20,078 nucleotides of DNA from Chara braunii (taxonomy: Eukaryota; Streptophyta; Charophyceae; Charales; Characeae), in contig BFEA01000607.1 of the NCBI GenBank assembly GCA_003427395.1, positions 4,232 through 24,309 on the forward strand, written 5' to 3'. How positions within the stretch are numbered: position 1 is the stretch's first letter; every line of letters starts with the position of its first letter. Shown here in pieces: positions 1 to 9,719 of this stretch. The notes below the pieces were generated by a model. That model was not told where the DNA came from, made no database searches, and worked only from the letters and a program-made list of their open reading frames with translations. Both the position numbers and the translations under genes were made by a program.

Positions 1-114
1 AACCCCCAACCCCCCTCCCCACTGGCCGCCATGCGGCCGCAAAGTCGCGCGGCCGCGCGGACACGTACCTGGCTGCGGCCGCGGACTTCGCCGCGCTTGG
101 CCGCCTCTGAGGGG
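1..114. other. GC-rich window edge with two NotI-type sites
   Basis: This short stretch is very rich in GGCCGC motifs and contains GCGGCCGC at 33-40 and again at 75-82. It differs sharply in composition from the AC-rich sequence that follows about 115. No gene, RNA or repeat family is recognised. It may be the end of another repeat. Confidence 0.4.
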
Positions 115-1358
115 TCTTCTAGACACTGACCCATGAAACACTTCTCGACCATCACCAACCGCCTAGATGAGACACTTGCATCCCTCTCCTCAACCACGAT
201 AACATTGAACACATAATTGATCAGATCCTCTAGGAAGGCTTCCTTGCCACTCACCACACGACATTTTGCCCTCATCTTTATACTGAGCCCTTCTTTGACA
301 TGCACAAATACAATCACACACGCAAACTCTCCTGCCGGCCACCTTCCCCCCATGCAAACACAAGATTTGCCCAAGCAAAATCATTCCTCCACATCATCAA
401 CGACGACTATACCCACCTTTCATTCCGCACCCTGACCGTCCCGAATATCAATACCTCCGCACAACAGCCGCCCACCACCGCTACACATTCATTGCATCCG
501 CACCACCGCCACTGCCTCCACAACTTCGACCCTGCACTGCTGAAACTGATCCGCAATGGTGGCGCCCCCTCAAGCCCTAGGGTCAAGTCCATGCCATTGC
601 AACCGTCCACGACCTCCTTGCTTCCCAGCATACATTCACCATGTACAGGATTCCCTACCCGCCACACACATGAGAGTATATCAATGAGCTCACCATGCTT
701 CACCACCAGCAAGCGCAAATCCCTCTCCCGCCTTTCCCTGCGTATCGCGCGGATATCATCCGACAGGCTGTGCCTCCATGGCTTATCTCCAAGTCCGATC
801 TGCCCCGACGAGACGCTCACTACCTCAACTCCGGGATGGTTGCAACGCGACACAAAACAGTTCGGGATGACAAAAAAAACACCGGTGAAAGCAGGCAAGA
901 TGGGACGAGTTGTCGCAGAGGGACAACGAGGGTCAAGAGGTGACGACTGCAAGAGAAGCAATCACACAACGACCGCGACAAGCGCAAAACCACAGACGTG
1001 GGCAATCAGCAAAACGACAACAATCTCCCGCACGGGTTGGTCGCCGCCGCTGCCTCCTTCGAGCTGCGACCTCCCCGCTGCTGTTGCTCCTTTGCCCGCT
1101 CTTCCACCCCGTGGAGCACTCCCTTTTCTGGGCCGCAGCGTGGCTGCGGTGGGTCCACTTGTATATAACAAAAAGTTGTTTGTATTACAATGTTACATAA
1201 CATCTTCTCTCAAGCTTTTCCGTTTTTGTTTTCGCCACGGGGCTGCTTGGTACCCCTCACTTGGAGTTGGTCCACAGGTACTGCCTGTTGGGCACCCCAA
1301 CAACAACAGTCAGTCTGAACGGTCTGGCTGGTAACCCATAGCTGGGGCTAAAGCTAAT
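115..1358 (+). pseudogene. Unassigned coding-like stretch upstream of the LINE
   Basis: The sequence is C- and A-rich and poor in stops on the plus strand. A 344-codon frame is open from an ATG at 300 to 1334, but the most protein-like pieces sit in different frames. FAQAKSFLHIINDDYTHLSF and FDPALLKLIRNGGAP are in the 300 frame. IPLPPFPAYRADIIRQAVPP lies in the frame opened at 695, which continues past a TGA at 941-943 as a basic, Asn/Gln-rich segment. This looks like an old coding region broken by small indels. Its position just before the LINE RT suggests a 5' part or ORF1, but I see no zinc knuckle, RRM or endonuclease motif that proves it. The long frame could also be chance in low-complexity sequence. 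No function is assigned. Confidence 0.3.
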
Positions 1359-1479
1359 ATGATGTTCAATCTTCCCACGATATCATCCATAATGTGCTCA
1401 GGCTATTGTGTTATTCATGTGCCAGACAACCCTCTGCTTGACGTTACTCAGACACTTTGTAACTCAATGCCTCCATCTT

Positions 1480-1807
1480 ACAACAAAAAACCTTTCAAAA
1501 CAACATTCAGGACTGCTGGGCATCCCAACATACACAAAGACGGTATATTCAGTAGGAAATTGATTGGTTTAATAACGAACTGTCCTATTTGGGTAAAAAA
1601 TGTCAAGAATATTATAAACTCTTAGCTGCTAGAAAGTATCAACCGGAGATGAAAATTCACCAACAATTGCAGCAGCTAGAGCACCAGGATCAACCAAACA
1701 ACTCCAACACACACCGCACACACAACCATAAGATTGTTAAGAGATACAAAGGCTATAACAACGACTCCAAACCTTTGTCACACAACGTTGGGAGGGTACA
1801 CGAATAA
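1480..1807 (+). pseudogene. LINE ORF2 linker between endonuclease and RT
   Basis: In frame 2, just before the RT, this reads as a Gln/Lys-rich helical segment. It includes FQNNIQDCWASQ, then EIDWFNNELSYLGKKCQEYY and KLLAARKYQPEMKIHQQLQQ. One TAG interrupts it near 1551, and a TAA at 1805-1807 ends it. Regions of this type, with W and coiled-coil character, normally join the endonuclease to the RT in L1-like ORF2 proteins. Coding potential then moves to frame 1 at about 1798, which implies a small indel near 1720-1800. The upstream frame-0 segment from 1359 may be the endonuclease tail, but I see no catalytic endonuclease motif. Confidence 0.55.
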
Positions 1808-3600
1808 GAGGAAGAATGACAAAGTATCAAATGGAAGGAAGAATGGATAAAAAAATCCTTAGTATGACCCGAGTATATTCGCACAGAACAACCATAGAAG
1901 CGCTATACGATCCACAGACCGGACGCCAAGATATCGTCACCTCCTCACCCCACTGGATGCAGATAGCCAGGTCCTTCAAGGATCTGCTCACTTCAAGATG
2001 TGCCCGGTGGGAGAGGAACGTCAGGGAGAAGGAAATATAGGACTTTTTGAAACCACTGGAAAAAAACTTGACGGACCAGCAAAAAACAGATCTGGATCAT
2101 CCCCTGTCCAAGGAGGAAATCCGGACGGCAATGATGTAGATGGATGAAGAGAAGACGCCAGGCATTGATGGATTTCCCAATGAATTATGGGAGACCTTTT
2201 GGACTTAGATGGCTCTGGATCTCATAGATTTCTATCGCCATGTGTGGGACATAGGGCGGATGTTATTGGGGGAGTTGGTGGGGCAAGATATCCTTACCCT
2301 GCTGCACAAAAAGGGGGACAAAATGGATATTAGGAACTACTGGCCGATAACGTTGCTCACAGTTGTCTATAAAATGTTTGCGAAAGCTTTGACAAACCGG
2401 CTGATCCCGGTCCTGGACGATATTATGCACCCAACGTAGACCCGTTTCATGAAAGGATGCAGGATCCAGGACAATATCCTTCTAGTTAATGAACTTGTCA
2501 AATTAACAAGGCAAGATACGCAGAATGCGGCTGTAATCTTCATTGAATTTGAAAAAGCGTATGATCACTTGGACTGGCTATTCTTAGACAAATGTTTGGA
2601 AAAAATGAACATCGGACCAATCTACCAGCTTTGAACAAAAATACTACATCATAACGCCACTACGTGTGTCTAAGTTAATGGCAGGATAGCGCCGACTTTT
2701 CCGCTGCAACGGTCGGTTCGCCAAGGGGACCCTTTGACATCCTTCCTCTTCATCATAGTAATGGCGGCGCTAGCAGCGAACCTCCGCGCCAAGGAAGATC
2801 TACGGAGACTGCAAATCTCTGCTATCACGAAAAATGCGATCCCTGTTTGCTCAATGTTTGCGGACGACCTAACACTCATGATAGATGCCACTGCATCAAA
2901 CATGGAGGAAATTAGGAGATTATTTGACTGATTCACAACAGTCTCAAACATGATCGTCAATTGGGGAAACAAGACCTTGGGGTGGTGAATCCACCATTAA
3001 GGGGCGCGCCCCCCGGAGCTGCCACGGGTTAAATGACTCCCGTAAACGGCCCCGGTCAGAGTGCTGGGAATTAGGTTGACGACATTGGGTAAGCCTGCAT
3101 CGAATGATGAGTGGATCCCTAAACTTGCTCTAGAAAAATTGGCTAACTGGGAAGATCGACACTCCTCCCTTATCGGTAGAGCGCTCACAATTAATAGTGT
3201 AGTGCTGGCGGCCCTATGGTATAAATCCGCAATTTGGAGCCTCAACAAGGAGGTCGTCCGATTGCTAAAGAGGCAATTAACGACCCTGTTGTAGAGAGGC
3301 AATGGTGAGCTCCCGAACGTCATTATCAGCGTAGCCTGGTCATCGGTGATCCAACCCAAGCACAAATGGGGCCTAGGGATCCTGGACCCGGATACCCAGA
3401 TTACAACATTAACTGTCCAATAGGTTAGGAGATTGTTTTTCACTCAGCACTTCCCATGGTATGCCCTGGTGCTGGAACAGATATCCAAACTTGCCCCACA
3501 GACACAGCAAGGAGTTAGCCCATTGATCTGGCTGGAGGACCGCTTTTGGACGGTGCCACGATGCTCCCGTATAGAGCGAGACTCACCCCGAGACACAGCC
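1798..3600 (+). pseudogene. LINE reverse transcriptase domain, stop-riddled
   Basis: This is the RNA-dependent DNA polymerase that would copy the element's RNA at its target site. The family landmarks appear in order in one frame: IEALYDPQTG (entry to the domain), KTPGIDGFPNELW, RNYWPITLLTVVYKMFAKAL, FMKGCRIQDNILLVNELV, AAVIFIEFEKAYDHLDW, RQGDPLTSFLF, MFADDLTLMID, VLGIRL and LANWEDRHSSLIGRALTINS. The FADD motif (2857-2868) keeps both aspartates. In motif A the first catalytic Asp is Glu (GAA at 2545-2547). In-frame stops lie at 2038, 2137, 2206, 2437, 2632, 2671, 2929, 2986, 2998, 3034, 3043, 3292 and 3421. No frameshift is evident across about 1.8 kb. The copy is dead but well preserved in frame. 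Confidence 0.9.
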
Positions 3601-4131
3601 CGCTCGAGACGACTTATGGACCCGGGTCCTGAGGGCTTGGTGCCATTCCCCGTTGCCTGACCAACCTCCACCAAGTAGGTGGGAGGAGGTGATGCGTCAA
3701 CCCCTTTTTGGGAACAGGAGGATAACACACCGGTACAACAGGGTGTATCACAACTCAGACACCCCGTGGAGCAATTGGATCAAAAGAGGCATAATCAAAA
3801 TAAAGGACATATGGGACATATAAGTGGGGGATTGGAAAAGGGGGCCACAACTGAGAACCGTATTAAAGCACTGCCACAAGGTTGAGGAGAACATTGATCT
3901 GTTGATCGCTGTTGTCCCCCTTGACTGGGTGCGCATCCTGTAGAAGGGGACTGGGTAGCTGCCCCCGGGGATTTGGAAAGTGTAGGCAACGTGGTGGAGG
4001 TATGAATAGATGAAACACTGGTGAACCTCTTCCACATAGACAAGAAAAATAAGCTCACCCGATACTTTCCAAATGAGATGATGGAGAAAAGCAGACCTGC
4101 ACAGGATACGCGTGTTGCGGGATAAAGACGT
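3601..4131 (+). pseudogene. LINE ORF2 connection region, frame-shifted
   Basis: The coding-like frame moves from 1 to 2 at about 3600-3660. It reads WEEVMRQPLFGN, then RVYHNSDTPWSNWIKRGIIK and LKHCHKVEENIDLLIAVVPL. These resemble the segment between the RT and the C-terminal zinc-binding domain of plant L1-like elements. There are many stops, for example in the tracts near 3825, 3942, 3957 and 4005. The frame returns to 1 at about 4130. At least two indels plus point stops have broken this part, so it is more damaged than the RT core. Confidence 0.55.
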
Positions 4132-5157
4132 TTGGATCGCATATCAATCAGGCCAGGGACAAATCTAAAATTGCACACTCTAACGGTGAAGGCCACATAT
4201 CGTCTGCTACGGTCAAAGGTGAACATAAAAGAAACAATGAAGGCCCGATGGAGGTCACACTTGAATATAGGGATTGAGGCAATCCGCCCAATCCGGTGGT
4301 TCACCGCCACAAGGTCTAGGCCTGCGAAGATGGCCTCTCTTCAGTGGCAGATAGAACACTGCTGTCTGCCCACCAATGACTGGTTGATAGATCGTACATA
4401 TCTGGAGCAGAAGGGGCGGGTGTTACCGTGGTGCAAATCATGCCACACTGCTTTTCCCCACTGCAGAATTCCTGAAACCATAGAGCACACATTCATGCAG
4501 TGCCCAGGGGCACTTCTTACATGGCGATGGTGCGATAGGATCTGGACCGTGTTGGGCATTGAATCCAACTGGCCATGGGATTGGAGGGTATGGTCCTCCC
4601 CCACTGACAATTCCTTTGAGAACAACGTGTTCAAGTTAGGAAAGAGAGCGGTCATGTGGACGCTCTGGAGGAAACGATGTATATTACATGCTATGGAGGG
4701 TGTCCGCATAACTGGGGAAGAGGCAACATACATGATAAGGCAATACATTCAACAAGAACTCGTGGTACAGTGGCAAAAAATTGAAAACCAACTCGATTCA
4801 TATCATTCAGCGAAGGACATAACACAAGCAATTCACTAATTTTCTGGAGACTGGTTGGGCAGTGAGAAAGGGGGCTGGATGGCATCTGTCAGATGGGAAG
4901 GAAAGCCCGCCCAGGAAGGCACCTAGGAGGAGTTTAGGAGAGACTACCGTATCTGCTTCAGAGACTGGACTACTGTGGGCCAGCCACAGAATTCCCCGAC
5001 CTCTTCCCGCCCCACCAACTGGCAATGGTGGATATGCAATGGTACGGAGCAGACTGAACGGGTGATACAGGGCAGATACAGAGAAGACTGGTATCCAGCG
5101 GAACAGGAAGTAGCCGCTAGGGTAATACGAGTGATCTGGCAGTCTGCTGCAGACTGA
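4132..5157 (+). pseudogene. LINE C-terminal domain with zf-RVT zinc-binding motif
   Basis: A 235-codon frame is open from 4132 to a TAA at 4837-4839. The same frame then continues through a TAG near 4924 to a TGA at about 5155-5157, so the original protein end was probably there. The segment from about 4330 (MASLQWQIEHCCLPTNDWLI) leads into a CxxC...HxxxxC motif: Cys at 4432 and 4441, His at 4486, Cys at 4501, followed by LLTWRW. This matches the zf-RVT pattern found at the C terminus of plant L1-type ORF2 proteins, which is thought to bind nucleic acid. The 235-codon frame opens on a TTG in the middle of the original protein, so it is not a real start. The downstream part is rich in W, R and E and has no motif I recognise. 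Confidence 0.8.
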
Positions 5158-5250
5158 AGAGGCGGCCCTTGGTTTGTCCAACGCATATCCTCAGGCCTAG
5201 TTCTCAGCATAGGAAGACCAACCAACAGGTCTAGGATTACAGACGGTGAT

Positions 5251-5280
5251 GGGACGCTGGACCCAGTTTCCAGCACCTGT
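5251..5280 (+). repeat. LINE 3'-end motif, copy 1
   Basis: The block GGGACGCTGGACCCAGTTTC is followed by CAGCACCTGT and, ten bases later, the poly(A) tail. Closely related blocks recur at 5771-5816 (plus), 6937-6985 (minus) and 7021-7043 (minus), so this is a family-wide 3' terminus rather than unique sequence. Confidence 0.65.
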
Positions 5281-5290
5281 GTTCTTCTGC

Positions 5291-5308
5291 AAAAAAAAAA
5301 CAAAAAAA
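5291..5308 (+). repeat. Poly(A) tail of the LINE
   Basis: Ten A, one C and seven A follow the conserved 3'-end motif at 5251-5280 and close the element on the plus strand. The position and orientation fit the tail left by target-primed reverse transcription. Confidence 0.7.
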
Positions 5309-5770
5309 CTTTTGTTGCTCAGGTCAAGATTAGGTACTACTGGTGTCCCTGCAACAGGGATGGGCTCTTATCCCTGTCTGTAGTTGGCACACCCCAGTCG
5401 ATGTTTCTTTTTTGGGGAAACTGTGGCTGTGACACACTTTTACTTTGAAATAGGCAAGAAAAGGCAAAGCAGCACCTGTGTCATGGTGTGAGTTTCGAAA
5501 ATTTAATATGCAAGTTTAGCGGGGGTCTAAGACTGCGCCAGTCATTATCCGCGGGGGCGCTTGGCAGATTAAGGTTCACCTGTTTTGCTCCATAATTTCC
5601 GGAACTGCTAAAGTATTCTGAACGTTGGGTGTGACTCCAGCGTACTTGCCCCCTTTTTTTTGTTTGAAATAACTGCAGATGCGGCAGGTTTTGAGTTGGC
5701 GAAGGCAAGAAAAAAACATGCGCGTTTTGGAAAGGTTCGGGTTCACTCTTCTAGGAACCGTATTGTAAGC

Positions 5771-5816
5771 GATGCGGGACCCGGTTTTCAGCAGGTGCAG
5801 CTCCCCACGAATAGAT
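5771..5816 (+). repeat. LINE 3'-end motif, copy 2
   Basis: GGGACCCGGTTTTCAGCAGG leads into TGCAGCTCCCCACGAATAGA. Aligned with the reverse complement of 6937-6985, nearly every base matches. An A16 tract follows about 85 bp later at 5902-5917. It is likely a severely 5'-truncated relative of the LINE. Confidence 0.6.
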
Positions 5817-6288
5817 CAGAGCCATCGAATTGGCACCTGTCCCTATCGTGTGGGGCTCTTACACCCACATGGCAGGGGAAGTGGCCTTCTTGATGATTGG
5901 GAAAAAAAAAAAAAAAACACACGCGCCCGCAAAGATATCACGGCGTGAGTTTGCAACGGCAATTTGGGTAGAAAAGAATCCATTGCCCTTTTTTTTTTTT
6001 TTTTTTTCCCCTTCCCTTTCCCCGTCTGACACCACGGGCGACCCCTGTAGTTGTGACACCTAGCCTGACACCACGGCCGTTTTTTTTTCGCTCATTCGAT
6101 ACTCAAGAGTGACATCAACGTACTTGCGCCTTTTTTTTTTTTTTTTTTAAGCCTTCATTCCATGCAAGGTGACAGATGGATTGAGGCAAGTACTGATAAC
6201 TACAAATCAGAGTAAATCACAGTAATTGGCCAGAGGAGTTCCTACTTGGAAACATCAGGTACAAAAAAAAAAAAAAAAAAAAAAAAAA

Positions 6289-6290
6289 NN
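6289..6290. other. Assembly gap (NN) between poly(A) and poly(T)
   Basis: Two undetermined bases lie between A26 (6263-6288) and, after AATTATCC, T23 (6299-6321). The 12-mer AACATCAGGTAC occurs just before the poly(A) at 6251-6262 and again at 6362-6373. The gap size should not be trusted. Confidence 0.9.
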
Positions 6291-6499
6291 AATTATCCTT
6301 TTTTTTTTTTTTTTTTTTTTTAAGTGTTAGAACGACCGGAGGCAATGTTAGGGGTGCTGACAACATCAGGTACGTCCTCATGAGGGTCATGGAGATATTT
6401 TTGTATTACAACACCTAATGAAGTGGCATGGGTGTTGTGTGTGCTTGAGAGAGTGGGCATCCTACTGCCACTGTGCAGAGGTGGGCTGAACTGGCATAA

Positions 6500-6719
6500 T
6501 GATTTTGTTCAACCGCAAGTACACGGCCCCAGCCTTGCAGAAAGTTTTTGTCGCCAGAAGCAAAACGTGGAAGGGCCGTGCGCTGTTGAAAAAAAAACAA
6601 TTGGTGGCCTCCGAAGTGGTGCAGGCCCGTTTTGTCTGGATGGATGTCCAGTGAAAAGGCGCCCCGGTACTTCCCAAGACACAGGAGCATGCACACGGAT
6701 CAAATTCCGATTTCTCTAA
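6500..6719. repeat. Dispersed repeat, copy A (pairs with 12586-12700)
   Basis: The core ATGGATGTCCAGTGAAAAGG is followed by CGCCCCGGTACTTCCC and GGAGCATGCACACGGA. It aligns in the same orientation with 12623-12690, where the matching parts are ATGGATGTGCCGCGAAACGG, CGCCGCGGTGCTTCCC and GGCATGCACGCCGA. The minus-strand translations also resemble each other (LGKYRGAFSLDIHP against LGKHRGAVSRHIHA), but no long frame is kept. The family is unknown. Confidence 0.5.
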
Positions 6720-6893
6720 TTCTTAAATATGAACAAGAGTTGTTGAAATCAATTGATCCAAAATAAAATAAACTAAAATTAATTGACCCAAGTTTGCTTT
6801 CTGCTATTGCACAACAAAAAACAATCACCGAACAAATCGATAGTCAACTGGCGTCGTGTCGTCAAAACTTTACTCAGAGTTTCTTAGCAACTC

Positions 6894-6924
6894 TTTTTTT
6901 TTTTTTTCTTTTTTTTTTTTTTTT
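6894..6924 (-). repeat. Poly(A) tail (minus strand) of a retroelement end
   Basis: A T31 tract with one C reads as poly(A) on the minus strand. It directly follows the LINE 3'-end motif in minus orientation at 6937-6985. This marks the 3' end of an element that extends rightwards from here. Confidence 0.6.
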
Positions 6925-8760
6925 AAACAAAGCTCCATCTATTGGTGGGGAGCAACACCTGCTGGAAACCGGGTCCAGCGTCCCATAGATACAACCATGT
7001 CGTCACAAATTGGCACGAACTGGGAACCGGGCCCAGCGTCCCATAACGAGTGCATCCAGAGAACTCGTCAGGAAATTTCATGGAATGAGAATAGGAACCT
7101 ACTAGAAAAATCCAATTGGCCTAAGAGTAGAATTTCGAAAAATGAGATACCGGGGCCATTACCCGGCATTGGCTCAGAGAATTGGGGCTACTTCAGACAT
7201 GTCTATGACAACATCATGATTCAGAAACGACTCAGCCATCAATCCACTTTACCTCCCTCCGGCAAGACTGACTGCAGCCTGACTGCAGCGGAGCCACCAT
7301 ATCTGCTGCTGCTATACCATACTCCCATCCTACGAGCTAGCCCCTTCACTGGTAGGACGCGTGATAACCCACCATCTTCTCCCACTCTCCTTAAAAAAGA
7401 GAATTAGAGAAACAAAAATCAGAGTTGAACCACCATCAATCCAAAACAAACCCACACTACAGGCGGGAAACCGTCACTCAAGCTTTCAGTCCTCGTACCA
7501 GAAATCGCCAGTTCTCAAACCCCCTTTGCTAGGGTTACAAGGCAACACAAGCTGCCCCAGCACCGAACTGACTGTCTTCTGACGGACAGGAAGCGTCTTC
7601 CTCCCTCGATGACTTCCTTAGCTGCCAAACCCCCTACCGGGTTACAGGGTCACTGCCCCAGATTTCAGCTACGTTGAAAGAGGTGGTTTTGCCTTCCATC
7701 CTCAGCAAACTCCAATGGCCTCAAGCTCCTCCCATGGTCACAGAGCCACTGCTCCAGCACCGGCCACTGTCGCCCCACCCCGTTCTTCTAATAGACTTAC
7801 CACCCTGAGCCAATCTTCCCCTCCTGCATCAACCCACCCAAAATCCTTCCAAACCCTGCTTCCGATTTTGCCCTCCATTTGAAAAAACAAGAGGAGGAAG
7901 GGCACGAACTAGAACCACTAACAATCCGACACTTACCTTCACCACCGATTTAAGAGCTTTCAGTCCTCGTACCAGAACTCGTCAGATCTCATACCCCCTT
8001 GTTAGGGTTACAAGGCAACACAAACAACCCCAGTACCGATCTAACTGATTCTGATGGACAGAGAGTGCCCTCCCCCCTCGACACCTCTCTTAACTGCTTG
8101 ACCCCTCAAAAGGTTACAGGGTCACCGCCCCAGCAACAGCTACGTCGGGCGAGATGGTTATGCCTTCCACCCTCGGCATAACTTCAATGGCCTCAAGCTN
8201 CCCCTGGTCACAGAGCAAATGCTCCAGCACCGGCCAATGCCGTCCCACCCCACCCTTCTGGTTAGACTTACCACTCCTCACCGCCGGTCCCTCTTCTAAG
8301 TGAACCCCCCTACTTCCCACCTGCCCCTAATTCGACCTCCCCCTTTTAATTTGCAAAGCCACACTGGGACTAATTACTTGAGAAGAAACTGCTTACCAAA
8401 TCTATCTTGAACAGTTTACGAAAATTTCGAAATAGGAAATTCAGGTTCTGACATACCCCCGGGATTCCACAACATATAGTAAGCCCACCGTGTGACCAAC
8501 AGGGTTACTCCTTCCCACAAAAAAACAAACCCCCTGTTCCTACACTGCCCCCGCCAGGAGGCACCCCCTCTCCTCCTGGCCCCAGTTCGGAACAGCCGGA
8601 ACAGCCTATAAACGGCCACTTCAACCCTCTAAAGGCATACAATTCCCCCTAGAGTATACCTCCCAGGCTGAAGTTCCCCCTTCCACCTGCCCCCTCCAAG
8701 CAAGGCAGCCCTCCCATTAGCAACTTACTTCAACATTTTTCTATATCTTTCTGACTGTTT
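6925..8760 (-). mobile_element. Minus-strand retroelement-like segment, non-coding
   Basis: The left end carries the LINE-type 3' motif in minus orientation (6937-6985), a second related block at 7021-7043, and the poly(A) tail at 6894-6924. To the right the plus strand is pyrimidine-rich, with many CCCACC and TGCCCC runs, and includes the 474-bp tandem duplication. No RT motif or other conserved protein is seen; the 183-codon frame at 6856-7407 crosses the poly(T) tract and is not credible. The best reading is a non-autonomous or heavily 5'-altered relative of the LINE, possibly with duplicated 5'-UTR-like units. The right limit is only a guess. Confidence 0.35.
7391..8338. repeat. Diverged tandem duplication, period about 474 bp
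   Basis: The block beginning AGCTTTCAGTCCTCGTACCA at 7481 recurs at 7955, an offset of 474. It stays aligned through GTTACAAGGCAACACAA, GGTTACAGGGTCAC, CAATGGCCTCAAGCT, GGTCACAGAGC and CTCCAGCACCGGCC. Weaker similarity extends left to about 7391 and 7865. One undetermined base (8200) lies in the second unit. Many substitutions and small indels separate the units, so the duplication is old. Confidence 0.8.
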
Positions 8761-9056
8761 TGGGTGGGGTGGTTTAATCCCACCCTCCTTTACAAACAAA
8801 CAGAGGAGATGGGGGGGGGGGGGGGGGGGGGGGGGGGAGGGGAGGGACCACTACCTTTCAGGCCGGAGGGCGAAGTCATAAATATAACCTTCACCGCATT
8901 CTTCGGAGGCTGCTGGAGGCGGGGGCACTACCGGACCAAAAAGGCTGATGGCGCCAGCTAAAATAAAACAAAAAATGCCGAGCTGGCAATTCGGGCAAAA
9001 AACTTCGCAGGCGCACAAGTGGTTAACGGGGACCCCCACTTTCAGCTCCTGACTAA
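8761..9056. repeat. G27 tract and flanking unassigned sequence
   Basis: A run of 27 G occupies 8811-8837. Just before it lies the imperfect palindrome around GGTGGTTTAATCCCACC (8768-8784), which shares GGTGGTTTAA with elements near 12153 and 12576. No gene is seen in the remainder up to the MITE at 9057. The length of the G run is likely to be unreliable. Confidence 0.6.
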
Positions 9057-9483
9057 GGGTCTCGCTCCACTACTGTCCACTGTACAATTTTTCGGACAGT
9101 TGGTGGACAGTTGTCAGAGCGAAATATTGTACAGCGGACAGTGGAAAATGCGACATCCCTCCACTTACTGTCCGCTGTCCACCTCTCAAATTCGTGAGTT
9201 CACTACGGACGCAGTGATGGAACTACAAGACAGGGCGTCCAAAGGATTTTGTCCGCCCGGACTCTAGGTGCACTGTCCAAATTCGGGTCCTCACGGTGAG
9301 TCCCTTGAAGGACTTTCCACTAAACGAATTTTGCAGGCTGGGAGCTGTACATTCACGGACAGTAGATTTCCGACGGGGTTTCTAAAAACTGTCCAAGCCA
9401 TTTCGCACATGTACAGTGGACAGTAAGTGGAGCGAAGTACAACTGTCCGTTTTTGTACAGTGGACAGTAGTGGAGCGAGACCC
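9057..9483. mobile_element. TAA-flanked MITE (Tourist/PIF-Harbinger-like)
   Basis: The left end GGGTCTCGCTCCACTACTGT and the right end are exact inverted copies over about 31 bp. The match extends, with small gaps, to the GGACAGTTG block at about 50 bp. TAA lies directly outside both ends (9054-9056 and 9484-9486), as expected for the 3-bp TWA target duplication of PIF/Harbinger transposons. At 427 bp and without a coding frame it is non-autonomous. The hexamer CTGTCC or its complement occurs 12 times inside, at 9073, 9094, 9105, 9136, 9168, 9175, 9273, 9357, 9389, 9418, 9443 and 9462. These may be transposase-binding subterminal repeats, which is an inference. Confidence 0.85.
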
Positions 9484-9719
9484 TAATGTTGGCGAAATTT
9501 CATGAAAGTGCACTTTTGCCTTGCTGTTTTATAGGTTATTATTGTTTTTGTTTCAATTTTTTTGGGGCAGGAAACGACCGGCAGCACGGAAAGATGGAAA
9601 GGAAAACACGAAAAAAAAACAACAGAAAATAACAACAAAAAAAAAAAAACAGACAAGGAAAAAAAAAGAAACAAAGCGTTGCGACAAGGCAGGAACAGCG
9701 CGCAAGCAGAAGCGGGAAC

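Larger units (their letters stand above)
1359..5308 (+). mobile_element. Degenerate L1-type LINE (non-LTR retrotransposon)
   Basis: The order of parts is that of an ORF2 of a plant-type non-LTR element: a linker after the endonuclease, a reverse transcriptase, a connection region, a CxxC-HxxxxC zinc-binding segment, a short 3' part and a poly(A) tail at 5291-5308. The frame most like coding sequence is 0 around 1359-1500, 2 at about 1480-1807, 1 at 1798 to about 3600, 2 at about 3660-4130 and 1 again to 5157. Only a few indels are needed, but there are many stops. The 5' limit is uncertain and could reach back to about 115. No clear target-site duplication was found. The copy cannot encode a working protein. 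Confidence 0.85.
5309..6422. other. Mosaic of repeat ends and homopolymers, no gene
   Basis: No credible protein or RNA gene is seen. The stretch holds a second copy of the LINE 3' motif (5771-5816), A16 at 5902-5917, T19 at 5989-6007, T9 at 6080-6088, T18 at 6131-6148 and the gap region at 6263-6321. Two related blocks ending in GTACTTGC(C/G)CC plus poly(T) occur at about 5628-5660 and 6108-6148. The segments GGTGTGAGTTT (about 5484) and GGCGTGAGTTT (about 5941) also recur. It appears to be built from several retroelement insertions nested into each other. Confidence 0.5.

Noticed and set aside
1-20. Telomere-like C-rich repeat
   Set aside because: Only AACCCCC-type runs over about 20 bp, with no regular TTTAGGG-type unit.
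8114-8320. Minus-strand frame containing an undetermined residue
   Set aside because: It lies within the tandem duplication, has an N at 8200, and is not preserved in the first unit.
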